Below are positions 23,010 through 34,182 of a stretch of 64,000 nucleotides of DNA, piece by piece (position 1 is the first letter of the stretch; each line of letters opens with the position of its first letter). Source of the DNA: Phoronis australis (Eukaryota; Phoronida; Phoronidae). The notes beneath the pieces were generated by a model. That model worked only from the letters and a program-made list of their open reading frames with translations. It did not search any database and was not told the DNA's origin. Both the position numbers and the translations under genes were made by a program. The stretch spans positions 6,954-70,953 of the forward strand of contig NMRA01000567.1 in the NCBI GenBank assembly GCA_002633005.1. The letters run 5' to 3'.

Positions 23010-26000
23010 AGCAATATCTTCGGGCTGATTTTGAAGCAAATGGGCTCTTTTCTTGAAGTTAACTTTCAATTCCGGTACTTTTAAACGGTTGAAATCGGGA
23101 ATATTTACACGACCATACAACTTGACGGTTTCCAACATGACCTTTGAAAATGTGCCCGGCATTCCAAAACGAGAAAATAAAAAATGCGCTTTCTTACCTC
23201 CAGGATGAGGGGGACTTTTATCGCTTTGTACCCCGGGTCGGCCCTGTTGAGTCAGCGTGTAGCAGTTGACTGTAGAACTGCGTTGTATATTATTATTATT
23301 ATTACGTCAGTGGAAATGCTTTCAGCCGATTAGGCCTACTGCCGGCGGTGTTTAAGTTCTTCATTTTCTTGCACTCGTAGGAATCTTTCAGTGACGGAGT
23401 TGTTTCATCTACATATCGTGCATGCTTACCTGAAAAGGTTCTCGTTCAAAATATCTGAGTCCTGCTTATTTCGGCCAGTGACATACATCGGCATTGTAAC
23501 AACACTGTGTAAATAACTAGTATTTAGTGTTCCAAACGATTAATCGTTGGGTTAGCTATGACAAGGCCACTTATTAGCATCTTCTTGAAAGGCTGTATCC
23601 ATTGGACTCACAAACAGTGGATAATTTCCACTGAGTAGCACTTGAGACGAACAAGGTAAATGTTTAAAAGGACAGGGGGATTTATTAATGACACGCAAAA
23701 GTGACAACTTAGATGTTTTTCTACCCCGGTCGATTTTATTAATAGTAATTTGCTGCTAAAAGGAAAAAACATGTTATTTTCCTTTAGTTATGGAAAGCTT
23801 TAAATGGTGTCTCTGGTTAGTCTAATAGATTATGCTCGGCAACTCGGCTCTGAGTGGATAAAGGCGTACGCTATGATGTGTTTTGTGGGTTCAAAAGCGA
23901 ATTAATTGCTTGTCTGTGCGTGGCTGTCTTGTTCTTTACCGCCAGTAACATGAAGTACACTACGTCAGAGTGTTTTTCAGCATTACACATCTATGTCGTG
24001 AGTCAGTGATGATTAATGAACTATTCTTGTCGGTCTCTAGTTAAGATGTTCCACAATGCATTTTAAAACTGCTATTCCAGGAAGCAAAGTACTCGACAAG
24101 ACACAAACCACAGTAATAATACTACATGGACACTTATTTATATATTATAGGGTGATGTTAAAAATGTTTATTTGCATTTCACGTCTGTAGTTCGTGGTAA
24201 TTCAATAATTTCGGTTGGCATCTTCCAGTGCATTGGCTAACTTAAAAGCGCGTATATTCGGTGATGGAAATCATTCGACGTGACATAAACTCATCAGTTA
24301 CATAACCACTGTTAGGTTCTATGCATAATTAATTAGGACTATTGGGTTGTGTTATGGGGTTTCGAAACTTTTCACTCATAATGGATTTTCTTAAAATGTT
24401 TCGTATTTTTTTCCTTGAAAATCCACAAAACAAGTTGGGGGTCACCTTATTAGTGTCCGTTGTAGCCGCAAGGACACCACTAGTAAACATGTGAAATTCA
24501 CATGCCTTACTAAAAAGCCACCTCTATTAATGATTGAAATTCGGCTGGAAACGGATTAACTTCGTCAGAAATATGTTAGTTTTATGTTTCGATTACTTTA
24601 ATTATGTACCCGGTTAACTGATTTTCTTATTACGGCGTAAGTAAACGTTTTTTGTCTGGATTTTGAGTACCGCGAATTTTAACGTTTTTGCCTCTGTACA
24701 AAAAGTTACTTATTAGATGCCTCTGGTGTTTTCGATGAAATGAGAAAAACTAATGGGCTCACAGACTGATTTGTTTCAACTCAAACAGCATCACAAGAGA
24801 ATGCCCCATTGTACCTTAAATTTAAAAAACATGGCAATTTTAAGGTCACTGGCCCGCTGCATTTCACTACATAGGGATTACGTTATATGTATGCTGTTCG
24901 AATTGTGAAATAAGTTTAGTTTATGCTATCAATCTAAGATGTCAAGTTTATACTTAAATAAATTTAGATTTGCCGTTTTAATGACACCTAATTAGGCCCT
25001 ATGCACTTGTTTTTGCCTATTTTCAATGTTAGTACAGTGTATTACGTGATTGTGAGAATTGATCATAATATAACGCCATAATAACAAAAACTCTGTGCAG
25101 CAAATTTAATTTAATTTTTTTTGTTAAATATTCTGTTATTTGAAATAAACAATAACATTCAAATTCTTTTAAATAAGCCAGTGTCGTAAAACAACGATTG
25201 CTTTGCGACATATCGGCAATATGTGCTTCTTATGTTCTATTAAAGCTGGAAAAGCTGAATGCTAGATTTAAAGCTTAGTTTTATTGGTATGTAGATGGCA
25301 TGAACTTAATTTCGTGTATCCACTATGTGTTATAATCTATTTAAACTCGCATCGGTTTCCAAAGAAACGGTGCCATTGTCGTTGTGACTGATGAGACAGC
25401 GGTTTTTGCATGGACATTTTGCTATGAAATTCAAAATTAAAAAACCCTGATTGCTGAGTTTTTATTAATCAATGTAATTCATATTGCTCAAAAATGAGGT
25501 CAGTGTTGTCCTCAATCAATCAAATACGTTATTAAAGTTGTACTATAGTTTATTGTATTTTTGAATCATTTTAACTATAAAACCTGTTTTGTGTCATCGT
25601 TTGTTAGAAAATAGAAAAAAAATCATTTAAAATGGGCATCTTTTTCAGGAATTTTGCAAGCTGGCGTAACTGTCCAAACTGTCACAATCCTAAAACTGCG
25701 ACAGTGATCACAATTGGTGGGATTGAAGACGTTCGAAATACAAATTGTAGCAATATAATTAAACACATCTGGGTGCAGTCACGGTTTAAACAAATTTTCG
25801 GAGTTTAAGGGCATAAATGGGGTTGCAACACCCCCATAAAACTGGCAGATGACAGGATTAGAAAAACTCGACACGAACGGAGAGACAAGAACGTTTGGAC
25901 TTCCACCGGGTTTGAAGAGCACAGTATATACATATATAACGTACGTGATGATAACTGATGATACCGAGATACGGGTTATACAGGATGCTTTAAATGAGGG

Positions 26001-27949
26001 CGAATATTTATCATACATATTGCGTGAACTATTTTAAGACGCGCATTCACACGAGTCTTCAGAGAGCAAAGCGGTAGCATCTGTTTATATGTCGTTGCAG
26101 AATTGCGAAGAAATGTAAACTCATAAAGTGTATGTTTATTCCATGTTAACTAGCAAACTAATCAACATATGGAACAAATTTAATATGAAATATCAAGTTA
26201 ACATATAAATAGCCTTCTGCTACTTGTACACTCCTTGCTTGTACTACCGGACCGGCAGTAGGTTGAGCAGACGGTCAGAACTAGACGTTGAGTTAAAGAA
26301 AATAATTTCTTGTTAAAATTTCATTGAATTAATAAAAGAATACCATAATACAAAACTTGTTATAACTATGAATGATTTCATTTGCCTGTATTGACTTAAT
26401 TCAACACGGTTAGTACCCGGCCGGAGGTTGTGGTTTCCGTGTTTGGCGAAGTAATATCTTTACCATAGCAACGACTCATTCATGACCAGGTGACCAAATG
26501 AGGTCGCTATATCTTTTTGGTTGTGTGTTTGAGTAGCTTAAAACACTGTTTTCACCCTAAGTTTCATCAAGTTATTTGAAATCAAAATAGTTGTTGGTAT
26601 TTGACGGATATTTCTATGATTTGTGCTATTTATTTGGTTCAGTTGTCATTTATAAGGTGTATTTCAATTATTTGTAACGTTAACACCAGTACAGAATTGT
26701 GAGTCGTGAGTGGTATTTTATAAGGAGACAAGTTTACAAGCTATCGTAATTCTTATGGATTTAGTCGGCCAAATACGTAATCCTTCTCATTTTCTATACA
26801 GATGATAACAGTTATCTTCTGTAGAGAAAATACGGAAAAGTAGTTCTGGCGTATTTCACCGGTGTGTTAACACAGTTAATAAACGGCGGTATTATCACCT
26901 GTGTATAAGAGATAACGTGGGATATTATTTAACGATGACGACGGTCAAGATGATAAATGTGATGAAAAACAAATGTGCCACGGTTTACATAATGACGCGA
27001 CTGCGGAATCTGCGATGTTGGCAGTGATAATTTCAATATCAAGACATTGAAGTGACACAGTGTAAAAATGAATGGACATTGACACGTATGGTACACGAAC
27101 GGATGCAAATGACAGTCGTATTGTCTTCTGGCAGTGGTATCTTGCGATAGGGAGGTGCAGCTGTTAAATCGTCGTTTTTGACGCCTCTGCAGGTTATACC
27201 ATGAATTAACGACAGTTTGTGCTTCCAAGGTCCGTACAAAGTGGAACTGTCGCATTTTCAGGGCTACGACAATAAAAGGCTTTGTTCAATTTTTGCTGTT
27301 TTGCCAGCTAAAACGGAAGAAATACAGCTTTAATAAGTCTATCGATAGAGATGGAAAACGAAGAAATCTCGTCATGGTGACCTTTCACAGTTACCGTACC
27401 TGTAATGTGAAAATTACCAAACTAAATTTTAGTGTGTTGTTACGGGGAGATTTTATGTAGGATGAACATGTCATTTATTTACCATTAAATTATGATACAG
27501 TTACACTACAACTTAGGTTAACTATGTACATGGGAATAATATTGCATGAGAAGTATTATTATTCATTAAGTATATAGTGGTTGTTGTGTAATTAATTAAA
27601 GGTATACGTTGTTTAATGAAATTCATTGCCTCCTATGAGTACATAGAAAATGAATCAGCATATTTGTCTTTGACCATATGTGTTTATGTTATGCTGGCAG
27701 AGTTATATAACTTAAAATTCACCAGAGTTGGTCAACTTTGGGGTGTGCCAGTTCTGGCAACAACGTTAGGCTTGTTATTATTCATCACCAATTACTTAAA
27801 GGTTTGTCTGTCCGTGACCATATTTGGCGAGATCTTAGGTTCATGGTTGGAATCATATGATGTTGTTCCGAGAGTTGTTTTGGAATTATGAGTAGCATTT
27901 GGAGAAAGTTTGTGGATTGTATGTTTTGATATAACTCGCCCACCTTTAT
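23010..27949. other. Intron 1, 23-28 kb: no gene recognised
   Basis: AT-rich sequence with short (ATT)n at 23287-23303. Short ORFs (for example minus 26929-27255) have no recognisable motif. No RNA gene or TIR element was seen. Confidence 0.4.
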
Positions 27950-27974
27950 TCTGTTTGAGTAGAAGTATACTGTT

Positions 27975-28130
27975 ATCTACTCAAGAAGATATATTTCGTG
28001 ACGAGAGGCAACCAGATTGCTACATAGGTATCAGATATTTCTTGGAGAGAGGCAACCAGCTTGCTACAGGGATATCGCATATATTCTTGAAGAGATGCTA
28101 CTGGTTGGCTGAGAAATATCACCAGTAATA
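27975..28130. repeat. Tandem repeat, ~57 bp unit (GAGAGGCAACCAG)
   Basis: GAGAGGCAACCAGATTGCTACA and GAGAGGCAACCAGCTTGCTACA are about 54 bp apart, each followed by a GATAT..TTCTTG stretch. A third, more diverged unit follows (GAGATGCTACTGGTTGGCT). Confidence 0.7.
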
Positions 28131-28275
28131 GAAATTCGATTAACTGAATTTCAATCCGATACATTGTAGCAGAAATTCGATGGACTGAATTTCAAAGGGA
28201 TGCATTGTATCTAGAATTTGATGGACTGAATTCACGTTGACATATATGATAATCGATGGACTGAACTTCATGATT
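28130..28275. repeat. Minisatellite, ~40 bp unit (AAATTCGATGGACTGAATTTCA)
   Basis: Four successive units carry ATTCGATTAACTGAATTTCA or close variants, each followed in the first two by a CCGATACATTGTA/GGGATGCATTGTA spacer. It directly follows the ~57 bp tandem repeat and is not obviously derived from it. Confidence 0.75.
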
Positions 28276-30100
28276 GTTCCGAAACATTTCATCAAGTGAC
28301 GACTGCTTGGAATCTCCTCACAAGTGTAACACTGGATTCAAGGCCGACGCCAGGAACGGGAAACGTGATCACAGACTGACTAAATTAACCTTCTTCGTAA
28401 ATCTTTACGATAGTTCATTTAGGGAAATTCAAACATTTAGTCAACATACTCATTATTACATCCAAATCAAATTGTGTTGTTTCAACCACCTACCTGCAAG
28501 ATATTCACCACGTGACATGTGTACTTTCTAAACAGTAAATACTTCTCAATCTTAGGAGAATGGAAGAAGTGAGAACATGTTTTACTTAAAAAACAACCGA
28601 ATTTTATGAATAGATTGTTTTTCTAAATGCTGCCGCAGTGAAAGCTAAACGATTGATTGAGGGTGGGTGACTCCATGACTTTTATAAGTTTATACGTATA
28701 TATATACCTGTGCATTTGATACAGAATATGGAATCTCGAAACTGTCAACACATAAATTGATTACCTGATTAAAAATGCGAAAGTACACCGTCTGCCAATG
28801 ACTGATAAACCTGTGGTTGATATTCAAATATGCATCTCACTCTGTTAGAACAGACAGGTGCGTGATGTCGTCGTTCCTCCAAAAATTATTGTTTGGGGGG
28901 AAATGGCATTTGCAGAGCACAATTACTGCAAACGTATACGTTAAAGACATCTTACCTCCGAAATTTGTTAAGTTTCCTTTGAAGTGTTCCGATGACCAGA
29001 AAAGGGCAAAAGAACTTGGGTGACAACAGAGTACACTTACGTGTGGCCAAGTTGATGATAATCGTCGAGAGGCGGGATGACCTTGTGAGCGGTCAGTGTA
29101 TAAGTAATACTTTAGCTTCTATAATCAGATGGTGTCAGGTATTTCTGATGTTTCCACCTAAAGACCCATGTTGCCTCGTGGTCTATTGTATTTTCGTCGC
29201 CATACAGTGGACAGTTGTTTAAAGAGGTAATAAGTCCGCGTCTTCTGTCAAAAACCAACTTTTGATTGACTTCACTTGCATTGTACTGAATACAACATCG
29301 ATCTCGTCTTGATCCTTACTCAGATAAGAAGTGATTTCTAGACTTGAGAAGAAACGGTAGGTATATTACTGCTATAGGTTCGTCACGGCGGGTAAGTTAC
29401 AGTCGCCAAGACAAGTGGCCCTCAGGAGAGTTCTAGGCGGTTGATTTCAATTCAAAGAATAAGTGCTATGGTGATGCTTCGGAAGAGCAGAATACGCCTG
29501 ATAATTTAACACCAGAAAAGTATTTGAGCTACTGCCGTAAGCAATGGACTGCGTCGTGTCGGTTTGCAATAACTGTCAGATTTGAGATGCAGGAGTTACA
29601 GTTAACACTTTTGATGCCGATATTGATTTTCTTTTTTGGTCTATTTAGACATTCAACTCATGGAAATGAAGCAGAGACAGCATAACCATGAAAAAGTATT
29701 ACGTTTACTTCATTCTTCACACTTGTGTGTGACAAAGACAACGCAGCAGGGAGACACTCAATTTCTGGAAATGAGGTTGAAAATATTGACAAGGTGTTGC
29801 GCCATTGCAACTTTCAGATACTGAATGTTTGCAATTTTTGAAGTTTTAGACCGTGTAAAATAATTCTATAACATAAAATCTGACTAAAGTAGTTGGTGAC
29901 TTATTTTCGGGAAAATTGAGATTTTTTTGTTTTCAGGCCAAGTGATGTTCTTGGTTAATCAATTTACAGCAAGTACGCAATGGCGGATGGTAGAGGTTTT
30001 ACAAGTTACGAAGACTTAGAGAGCGATTTTGACGAGACGGCACTCAGGCCATAGGTGAAACAGACAATGAGAAAGACCTCGCCATATTGGCAGACTTTTT
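28276..30100. other. Intron 1, 28.3-30.1 kb: no gene recognised
   Basis: A tiny 24-codon reading begins at ATG 29980 (MADGRGFTSYEDLESDFDE) in a good start context and ends at 30054. It could be a relic of a transposon gene next to the following element. It is too short to call. Confidence 0.3.
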
Positions 30101-30248
30101 CAGCCGATTTAATAAAAGTGGTTTAAAGTTAAACCTGGTTTAAACTGGACTTAGACCAGGCTTAAAGATAATCTGCATTTCATAAAGGTGGCTTAACTTT
30201 TAGACCAGTGGTCTAGTAAAACCTGGTTTAACTCCAAGTTAGACCTGG

Positions 30249-30647
30249 GCCCGGTCTCCAATCTTTTTACTCGAAATGGAACTCGAAATTAGGTTTGGCA
30301 TTTTCTACTCTACTTTTGGGCGAACTCAAGATAAGTGTCTATCATTCTATGCTCGAGTACACAATAACTTACGTAGATAATTTATTGGCCTTAGTTCACA
30401 GTTTGTAAACCCAATATTAAAGCAATAAGTTCGAGTTTGAACTCGAAATTTCGAGTTTTTACTAGAGTTTGTAGCACGAATATAAGGATCTTCAAGGGCA
30501 AACTTGAACTAGAAACTCCTATGCATAAACTATAATGTATTCGAGCACAGTCTGATAACCAATTATCTTAAGTTCGCACAAAAGTAGCAGAGAAATAGCC
30601 AAAAATAGTTTCGAGTTCGTTTCGAGTACAAAGATTAGAGACCGGGC
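30249..30647. mobile_element. 399 bp foldback MITE (GCCCGGTCTC ends) nested in the 30101 element
   Basis: Perfect 10 bp ends GCCCGGTCTC / GAGACCGGGC are flanked by CCTGG on both sides (30244-30248 and 30648-30652), a plausible 5 bp target duplication. The interior is largely self-complementary, with TCGAAA/TTTCGAG and CAAGATAAGTG/..TTATCTTAAG arms. A diverged copy lies at 57783. It interrupts the subterminal repeats of the outer element, so it arrived later. Confidence 0.65.
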
Positions 30648-30888
30648 CCTGGTCTAAGTCAGTTTTCATTTCAACAACGAAGTCAATATTCTTTAGATCT
30701 GTATGAAGATCTTAAACCAGGTTTAACTTTAGACTTGATCAGACCTAGGTTTAACTGTTAAATATGACAGACTTGCATGATATAGGTGCAACTGAATGAG
30801 GCCGCGGTGTGCATTTACGACGCAGTTTTAGAGCGAAAATGGACTATTTTCAATATTCAGTTTTACGACGACACAAGATCAAACGCAG

Positions 30889-31043
30889 CAGGGGCGGATC
30901 CACGACTTTTAAGGGGAGGGAGTCGGTCAAGGACTTTTTAAAAGGGGGGACCAAGTCAACAATTTGAAAATTATAGATTTGATCTCACTAAAATCAAGCA
31001 AAAAGGGAGTCCGGACCCCTTGACCCCCTTGGATCCGCCTATG
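30889..31043. mobile_element. 155 bp element with hAT-like ends (CAKRGGCGGATCC)
   Basis: The left end CAGGGGCGGATCC (30889-30901) is inverted-repeated by GGATCCGCCTATG (31031-31043). The interior is GGGG-rich with an AAGGGG...CCCCTT symmetry. The end core is the same GGCGGAT as the element at 1409. No coding sequence and no clear target duplication. Confidence 0.5.
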
Positions 31044-31678
31044 TGTAGACCAGTTCGTGCTGGATAGTGCCCTGCGGATTCTTCAGAATACGGCTGGTCG
31101 AGCAGGGCGTCATCGTCATAAGCGCTACAGGTTTGACTGAAGACAGCATTTTCTGATTCTTCTGAGTTCCACCTCCATTAGTCTCCGACTTAATGTTGAC
31201 GGGAAGGGGTCTTGCCCCCCCCCTTTGGCCGCGAAAAATAAACACTAAAATGGCACGGAAATAAATTTGGACATTTATGATATTACGGATAATCTTGAGC
31301 ATGTACTTTAATGTGTGTATACGTGTGTTGGTCACCCACATTACATTTTTCCTCATGAGAAAAGCTTTTACACCTTTTTCGCAAATGTCTGCACTGATTC
31401 TACTAGTGTGTGACATTGTATACCCAAGTGATCAAGGTTTCATTGAAGCACTTCAATAGTTTCTTTGTTGGGTTAATCCAGATCGACACAGCAGGGTGGC
31501 TTATATACTTTAAACCTGGTTTTACTAAACTTGCTCCCTGGTCTAACAAAACCAGGCTTTCAGACTTTTAAACCACGTTGGTGAAATGCAAATTGGGTCT
31601 AAAGTTAGACCAGGTGTAGGAAGACCAGGTTTAAATCTTAAACCTGGTTTTGTTAAACCACCTTTATGAATTCGGCTG

Positions 31679-33926
31679 TTTGTATTTGAGGCCGTACTAA
31701 CTCGAACCTCTCGCACCAGCTAGTGAAGCCGAGTCGTAGCCTGTCAAGTCTGCGGACAGTCCTGGTTTCACAGTTGACATTATTTTCTGGGTGGTAATTA
31801 TAGTATTTTATTGAATCACAATTTAATTGTCTAATAATATGTAATATGTGTATTTATCGAATTGTGAACCTGTAACTTAACAGTACCCTGGGTGTCAAAG
31901 TTCAGTCGTGAATGTAGCAGGCACTGGATTTCATTTCTTCAAATGCCGAGTGCGTTCGTAAGGAAATATGATATCGGATTATTGTAATGTTAACTGGATT
32001 CTATTTCTGATAAATGATACTCGGTTCTATTTTGTCAGTTCCAAATTTAGGAAAGCTTTGTACAGTTGTGATTTGTCGATTATTTTGGTGGAGTGCTCGA
32101 CTACTGCCGCTGTGCGGCTGCGGTAGTGACTTCAAACTATTTGCGTGACGTCCACGTGTACATTCCGAATACGTGGATAGCGTGCATTCCCACAACAATC
32201 TCGAACAAAAATAGACTGTCGAAAATTGTCTTACTACAATCGCAATTTGGTGCTGAGGCTAATACTCAATATGTGCTTCACAACCACCTTCCAACTATGG
32301 TGCAACACACTAAATGTACATCAACACTGAGCAAATGCACTCACAGGTTGGAGAAGCCATCAAATCTCCGTTTCTGCAACGGGTCGAAGCAAAGATTCTT
32401 CAAAATGGGCTGAGCATAGCGTGGTCCCTGAACTCTACTTTTTCATCTGACAACTTGACTTAGCCGTTTTACACTTTGCACATTCCTATCATGAGAAGTA
32501 CGCGTTTCTGTTGTAATTGTCTTGGAAAATGGCTTGCTACTTGCTAAGTACCTTTTAAACGAATTAGGGAAGACAAGCATGAGCTTTTACAATGATCCTG
32601 GAATGCCCTATTGAGATGAAAACATTAGGGACACCCCGTCTGGCTATGACATTATCACGGTCATCACTAATATTCGATTCCATCCAATAGTTGTAAATGT
32701 CACCATACATAACATTCGGCCACTCACAAATATCGTCTTTCCATGATAAAGTGACCTCAAATTCCAATGTTGTAGATGACTTTACTTCAACTAACCGATG
32801 CAGATTGGGCGTTATATGGAAAATTCAAAGTGGTTTGAGATATCACTCTAACTAATGTATTAGGAACTTCTGACAGTGACGGTGAGAATATGAACTAAAT
32901 AGCAAACAGGTAAAATACAGAAGACCAATCAGAACGCTTGCTAAATGATAAACTGACCAAAAAAGGAGTCCCTTGAACTGAAATGTTTCCCCACATGACT
33001 TCCTAGTAAGCGGACAGTAGGCTTGACTTAAGTGCCAAGGACGGGGCGATGAAACTTCACGGTATGCTAAGCACAAAGCAATGCACTAAGGTAACTGGCA
33101 TTTATGGAAGACACGGAAACGGACCTTAATAAACAAATATAATGAAGAGACATACTTCGGAGTTCCAAATAATTACTTTCGTCAGGGAAAACGACTACTG
33201 CTTGTATTAGTGAAAACTGCTTCAAATGAAAATAGTATGACCAACGCTGGAGTACCTACATTTAAAATAAGTAAACCTAGGTTAGAATAATAAACAAACA
33301 TGCTGAACAGCTATTCTGTTTTTGTTTCTAACATGTAGTCTAATAGTTGACTTTCGGTATGAGAACCATGTAACTGTTTTGTAAACTATATTATGAAGTT
33401 ACACGATCTCTGTCTATAGAATCAAGCAAAAATATAAAGATTTATAAAGGTACATCGGCATTAATCAAGGGAAATGACTGTTTGCTCTAGCGACCCAATC
33501 GGACGCCATTATAAAGGTGAAGAGGACTGATTGAAATTGGAAGGTATAAAATCATATGCGACTGACACGCCAGTGAATAATCCAATAAATTACTATGTGA
33601 AGATATCTGAACTTGTAATTACGTTAAGTCGATAATAATCAGTTGCGGCACTCAAACGTGTTTTGTGTGGGTAGTCCTACGGTAAACTTTCTTTATTTCG
33701 TGCAACGGTAATGGCAACCCGCAAAGTGGAATACTATTCGCCTCGCATCTGTGTATATTGTCCGTTTTTGATTTCCAAAAACAAGAGACGATTGAGATGG
33801 ATGGCACATCCTGTTCGCTGATACACGGATGAAATTTAAACTTCAACAAGGGACTATGATCGGGTTCTGGACTATAGTCATGCATCAACAACGACATTTC
33901 CTAAAACAAAATAATGTAACCCTCAT
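31679..33926. other. Intron 1, 31.7-33.9 kb: no gene recognised
   Basis: Short ORFs at 32001-32413 and 33652-33897 lack motifs. I see nothing else. Confidence 0.4.
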
Positions 33927-34134
33927 CAACCCTCATATATTGAGCAATTTTTGAAAACTTGGAAGTCTGCATGACATTTTTTGTTGACAAGCTGGACTAA
34001 ATTGGTAAAGACCACTGACAAGGAACCACTATCTGACGCGGTGAGTTACTGGCGTTAGATGATTCAGTGCTCACTGATTTTACCGTTCAAGTGAGACACA
34101 AACGGTGCAAAATCAGGGGGCAGTATGAGGGTTG
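33927..34134. mobile_element. 208 bp MITE with CAACCCTCATA ends
   Basis: CAACCCTCATA (33927-33937) is perfectly inverted-repeated by TATGAGGGTTG (34124-34134). The sequence just outside the left end repeats ACCCTCATC, so the end may be partly duplicated. No ORF. Confidence 0.5.
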
Positions 34135-34182
34135 GTTGAAATCACCAAGAAACAGGGATTATTACCCATGATTTCAGTGAAA

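Larger units (their letters stand above)
30101..31678. mobile_element. 1.58 kb TIR element (CAGCCGA...), host of two nested insertions
   Basis: The left end CAGCCGATTTAATAAAAGTGG (30101-30121) is inverted-repeated by CCACCTTTATGAATTCGGCTG (31658-31678). Near both ends are many copies of the near-palindrome TTAAACCTGGTTTAA and related GTCTAAGTTAGACC strings, forming long subterminal foldbacks. The interior is interrupted by a 0.4 kb MITE and a 155 bp GGCGGATCC element. A 125-codon minus-strand opening (31039-31416) within it has no recognisable motif. No transposase is visible. Confidence 0.6.

Noticed and set aside
27975-28275. CRISPR-like repeat array
   Set aside because: Units are contiguous and diverging, without unique spacers, and the genome is metazoan. 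These are minisatellites.
31039-31416. 125-codon minus-strand opening
   Set aside because: It falls inside nested transposons, includes C/G-runs and has no transposase motif.
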